Shown piece after piece: positions 60,069 to 64,000 of a stretch of 64,000 bases of DNA (its first letter is position 1; the number at the start of each line of letters is the position of its first letter). The position numbers were made by a program, and so were the translations under genes. The DNA comes from Stercorarius parasiticus (lineage: Eukaryota > Chordata > Aves > Charadriiformes > Stercorariidae). Below the pieces are notes generated by a model. That model saw only the letters and a list, made by a program, of their open reading frames with translations. It searched no databases and was not told the DNA's origin. The DNA lies in NCBI GenBank assembly GCA_013396915.1, contig VWZL01000187.1, forward strand, positions 62,261 through 126,260, read 5' to 3'.

Positions 60069-63000
60069 ATGGAGGAAGAAAAATTTATTTCCTTGCCATG
60101 CAACTAATGGATTAGGTTGTCTGATCATGGTGGGGAGCGATACTTTCCCATTCTCTGTGTGTCCTGTATTTGCTTTATTGTGTGCATCAGTTTTGTTACC
60201 TGAAACTGTGCATTGCACAACAGATTTGACTCCAGCTCCTTGATTTAAACATTGAGAGAAGAAGGGGTGGGTGTTTGAAGGAAAACTTGCTCTTGGGGTC
60301 CATGGTCAAGCTTATGCATAGGCATCAGAGACCTCCGGGTTGAGACTGTGGTTGAGTTGGCCCATCCTCTGTTTTGTTCTCACACTAAATTTTCAGTGTT
60401 TTTAGGGTTGTCTAGCCCAGGGAACTAGCGTTTTAAATTGGCCAAGTGGTGAACAAATTAGGTTTCTCAAGGAAAGGGAAGGGATGAACAAGAGGCTTTA
60501 GTTCTCCTTGATGCTGGGCTTCCTGCTGTGATGCTGCACACCTGCTGGAGTCAGAGGAAAGAAAAGGACCACAAGCAAGTGAACACACAGATGAGCTTTA
60601 TTGCCTTTAAAATCAAAGAGAATACAAAAATGTGCTTTAGTTTTGACCCTGTGAACTTTCTTTCATGGCTGCTGCCACTTGGTGTCTCCTATAAGCCAGT
60701 GGCTTGGGATTGTATTTGCTACATGAGGTATGGTTGAGGCCCAGCAGAGCTGTGACAATACAATGCTGTCAAGCAGCGATCATTTAGGAAATGCTGAATT
60801 GCCTGCAAAAGTCCTCTAGGACCTGATTCCTTTCCCTGCAGAGCAGAGGTCACTGGGCAGGCCAGAAGGGTGGCGGCGCTCAAACTCAGCAATATCTATC
60901 CCAGCAACATCTTACATTTGAAGTGCTAGGACTTCCTTCCGCTCATGGAAGAGCAGCCACGCAGAGCTCTTTGTCTGTACTGGGGGCAAAGATTCTTCCC
61001 TGGCAGTGCTCAGAGTCTGCTTTCTGCCTTCATGAGGGCTGGGAGTGGGAGGCTCCTTGATGTGTCAGGGTGTCTCCTTGGCTGGGTGACTTGGACCAGT
61101 TGTGCTTCAAGCCAGGAGTATGCCCTGCTGTTGCCATCCACATGGAGTTGCGATCTGTCCTGAGGGGCGTGGAGCATTTTCCGCTCCTTGGAGGGGCTGA
61201 TTCATGCTCCTGGTGTGATTGGGCTGTGCCAATTGTAACAGTTGCTTCTGAGTCATCCTGAAAGCATCTGTGTGCTAGAAAGCCTGTGTGATATCAGGCA
61301 GGGAAACTGAGGTTGGGGAACACATGGCTTCCATGACCGGGTTCTCTGGCAGAGCCATAAAACCTGGTGGGTGGTTGAGGTAGGTGCTGGCATTGCTCTG
61401 ACCACCTGTAGCTGTAGGCCATGTGTTCTGCTTCATGTATTTGTCTTCTGAACACCTTGATGCTTGCAGCTGAGCCTTAGGGCACCTTAATCAAAAAGCA
61501 TAGCCCTCCCTCCAGCTACCAAACCCCTGTGCAGCTGGCCTGAGGAGCGATTTGATCAGATGGCAGGTTTCGCAAGCCATGCAAACCCAGCTGGTTGCTT
61601 TGTTTGCTTTGAGGATGCTCTCGTTTTCATCTCAAGCGTGGCTTCTCTGAGCATGTTGCTGCAGGAACTAGGGTGTTACCTGCACGTGGCAGAGGGATGG
61701 CTGGCTACATGCACAACTGGTTAAAATCACTATAGCAGAACTGTGATATCCTGGGCAGTCATTGCTTGCAGCTTTGGGTCATGACATGACTCTGACCTGG
61801 TGCTGGAGGAACATCTCTTCTGGTCCTCCTGGGGTGCAGCCAAATGCCTGAAGAAGGGAGGAGGTCTTGCACACAAAGATGATTCTGAGACACATCCATA
61901 CTCTCCTAGTCATGGGCAGTCTATGGGCATGTGCTCATCCATAATGGCAGAACCACTGATATTTCTGTTAGGCTTATTTAGTCCCTCGCAGTGACAGAGC
62001 GCTTCAGCCCAAGAATTTCTCTGGTGGCACAGCTGCAAAGGCTCCTTTGATGGATGGGTGGAGATAAAGTCAGTGTAGACCTGGTTGTGGCAGAGTCTTG
62101 GGGCTTAGCAAATCAGGGTTCATTTCAACTTCAGGAAAGGCGTGTAACCGTGCTTTTTCCTTCTAGATATCAAGCTGCAGCAAGGTATTTGATTTCATGC
62201 TGGAAAATGAAGCCTGCCTGTTCGACTTTCCTAATTAAACTTAATTGTTTATTTTAAAGAAAACTTGCATGTGTGTTCAAACTGATTTCAAAGGAGAGAA
62301 AGAAAAAGTGAGTCTGTAGATTTTGGTTTTTTCATTTTAGCTCTAACAATTAGAAGGGGGGAAAAAAAAATTTTACAGGGTAAATTCCTGCCAGGCACTG
62401 AGGAAACTCTGGTTTTGGAGTAAGCTGTCTCTTAGCATGGTGGAAGGAGTGATTTTAGAGAGTTTTTAAAGTTGGCGGAAAAATGTAAAATAATGAATTT
62501 GTGCCTGTTTCGTCCTATATAAAGCTGTTCTGGACCTCTTGCAACTGTTTCTTCATACAGTCCTTTTTCCCTGCTTGTTTGAAAGATTATAGATATTTAA
62601 GGTCTGCTTGGTCTGAAATGAAATGGAAAATGAGTTTAATTACAAGAGGAAAGAGATTGGAAAGGGAAGATGGTGGCTGGTCTTCTTCCAAAAGCTGGAA
62701 AGGTAGTTGGCCAAGGAAAGGGCTCACCAGAGGAACTAGGATTCCTAGGACTTGCGTGTGCGGTGATGATTTAAAGGTTCTTCAGTGTAAAATGCTCTAG
62801 CATGGCCTTTAGTTTCTTGGCACAAGGAACGAGTCCTTGCTGAAATTTATGTGTCTCTTATGCAGAGGGTCAAGCTAAATGATCCTCATGGTTTCTTCTA
62901 GCCTGCAGAACCTTGACGGTTAATTTGTTTCATGTGTCTCTTAAAAGGAAACAGTGATGCTCTCTTGCATCTTGAGCTGTTGGCTCTTGAGCTGTTTTCA

Positions 63001-63589
63001 TCATAATTAATACTACTTTCAAAAGGCAGTGCCATAGATAGCTTCTGAAATTTGCTAAATGTGCTCGCTTGGGGTAATAAAGGTGTGTAGCATGGCACAC
63101 CCTGGCACTTACCATCACTGAGAACAGGACAACTAAAGTTGAGGTATGCCAAGACCGCATGTTACAGTGCTGCTGCTGCTGCCGCCGCTGCTTGTTGTCA
63201 GAGGGAACAGAAAACAAGAGCGTTACAAAAACAGACCATGTTGGGAATTGGATTGCCAGGAAAAGAGCCAGGTTTGCTTCTTGCTGGGGAGGTGGTGCTT
63301 GCTGGCTGGTGGGGCTGTGCTGTGTATTCCTTGCCAGGAATCAGTCTGTGACAGAGCAGCACTGCACCTGAGGCAGAACATTCCCATTTTCTTACCATTT
63401 CTGAGGCACCCGTTTCTCTTTGGAGCTCAGTGTCAGGATGTATCCCGGGGACAAAAGCAACCTGGCTACATGGAGCTGCTGTGGCAATTACAAATGGAAT
63501 TGTAAGTCACACAGGTCCCAGATTTTTACCCTCTTCTCTTTGACTGGATGACAGCAGAGGCTTGCTGTGTGGTCTGGGACAAGCCAGAC

Positions 63590-63632
63590 TTATTATTATT
63601 AAAATAATAAATAATAATAAATAAATGAATAA
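63590..63632. repeat. AAT-type microsatellite
   Basis: Imperfect att/aat and aataaat units; a low-complexity AT-rich run continues to about 63690. Confidence 0.75.
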
Positions 63633-64000
63633 GAAACTCTGGATGGAGTCTATTTAAATACATAACAAATAGTTAAATAAGTTAATAAAGCAAAGAAGGG
63701 AGGATATTGCTTGAGCAGGAGAGAGAAACACGCTCCAGGACAGGGAGGGAATACACCTTTTGGATTCCCCCTGTGTTTTTTGTCCGAAACTAATCAGGAA
63801 TTTCTCATGCTGCTTCTGCCAGTGGATAATTTCTAAAAGTTTGTGATTTGTCAGCTAATCTTTTAGGAGAGATTGTTTCTTTTAAAATAAACATCGCTCA
63901 CTTTTCTGTGTGTTTCCTATCTTGCCTCTTAAAAAAGCGCAGAGATGGAAATTGAAATGACATTCGTTGTCCTCTTCACCACATCAGAGCATTCAGTGAT

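Larger units (their letters stand above)
59250..64000 (+). other. PRAG1: PRAG1 intron, truncated by the window edge
   Basis: Begins gtacag after the proline-rich end of the second coding exon. None of the expected downstream PRAG1 sequence is present. It holds an A-rich tract at 60036–60068 and an AAT-rich stretch at 63590–63632. Confidence 0.8.

Noticed and set aside
63541..63690. MIR-like SINE (gctgtgtggtctgggacaag)
   Set aside because: The resemblance to the MIR core covers about 25 bases and the rest is AT-rich simple sequence; no tRNA-derived head seen.
1..64000. tRNA, rRNA, CRISPR, insertion sequences or prokaryotic operons
   Set aside because: No cloverleaf, array or bacterial gene pattern was noticed; splice structure and CR1 content show an animal nuclear genome. 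A tRNA or small RNA scan was not possible here.

Overview
This is a vertebrate nuclear genomic window, most probably from a bird. The evidence is a CR1 LINE carrying the avian-type 3' end, compact introns with canonical GT/AG sites, GC-rich promoter islands broken by two assembly gaps, and a CLDN23–PRAG1 gene pair in the same divergent order as on human 8p23.1. There are no bacterial genes, operons or CRISPR arrays.

Layout: (1) 1–12.3 kb is intergenic. It holds simple repeats, a local tandem duplication near 8.5 kb, and a decayed, inverted copy of one exon of the next gene at 11.2–11.4 kb. (2) 12.3–26.6 kb, + strand: a large LDL-receptor-family gene. I could chain 33 exons with consistent phases and no frameshift (about 2,219 visible residues; the first codons lie in an assembly gap). 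Its order is signal peptide, 5 LDLa repeats, 2 EGF, YWTD propeller, EGF, propeller, threonine-rich mucin-like segment, 7 LDLa, 2 EGF, propeller, EGF, propeller, EGF, LDLa, stalk, EGF, transmembrane helix and acidic tail. (3) 27.3–29.0 kb, - strand: intact single-exon CLDN23, tail-to-tail with the receptor gene (1.15 kb between stop codons). (4) 29–55 kb: intergenic, with a rearranged CR1 at 40.45–42.8 kb and a GC-rich island at about 52.9–53.75 kb that is probably the PRAG1 promoter. (5) 55.6–64 kb, + strand: the 5' part of PRAG1 (pragmin, a PEAK-family pseudokinase scaffold). Two coding exons lie in the window and the rest runs off the right edge.

The genes form a neighbourhood rather than a pathway: an endocytic receptor of unproven ligand, a tight-junction protein and a signalling scaffold. 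The most interesting item is the receptor gene. No LDLR-family gene is known to me beside CLDN23/PRAG1 in human, and its features recall LRP13, described as a vitellogenin-binding oocyte receptor of fishes with orthologues in other vertebrates except eutherian mammals. That identity is an inference; the domain architecture is read directly from the sequence.
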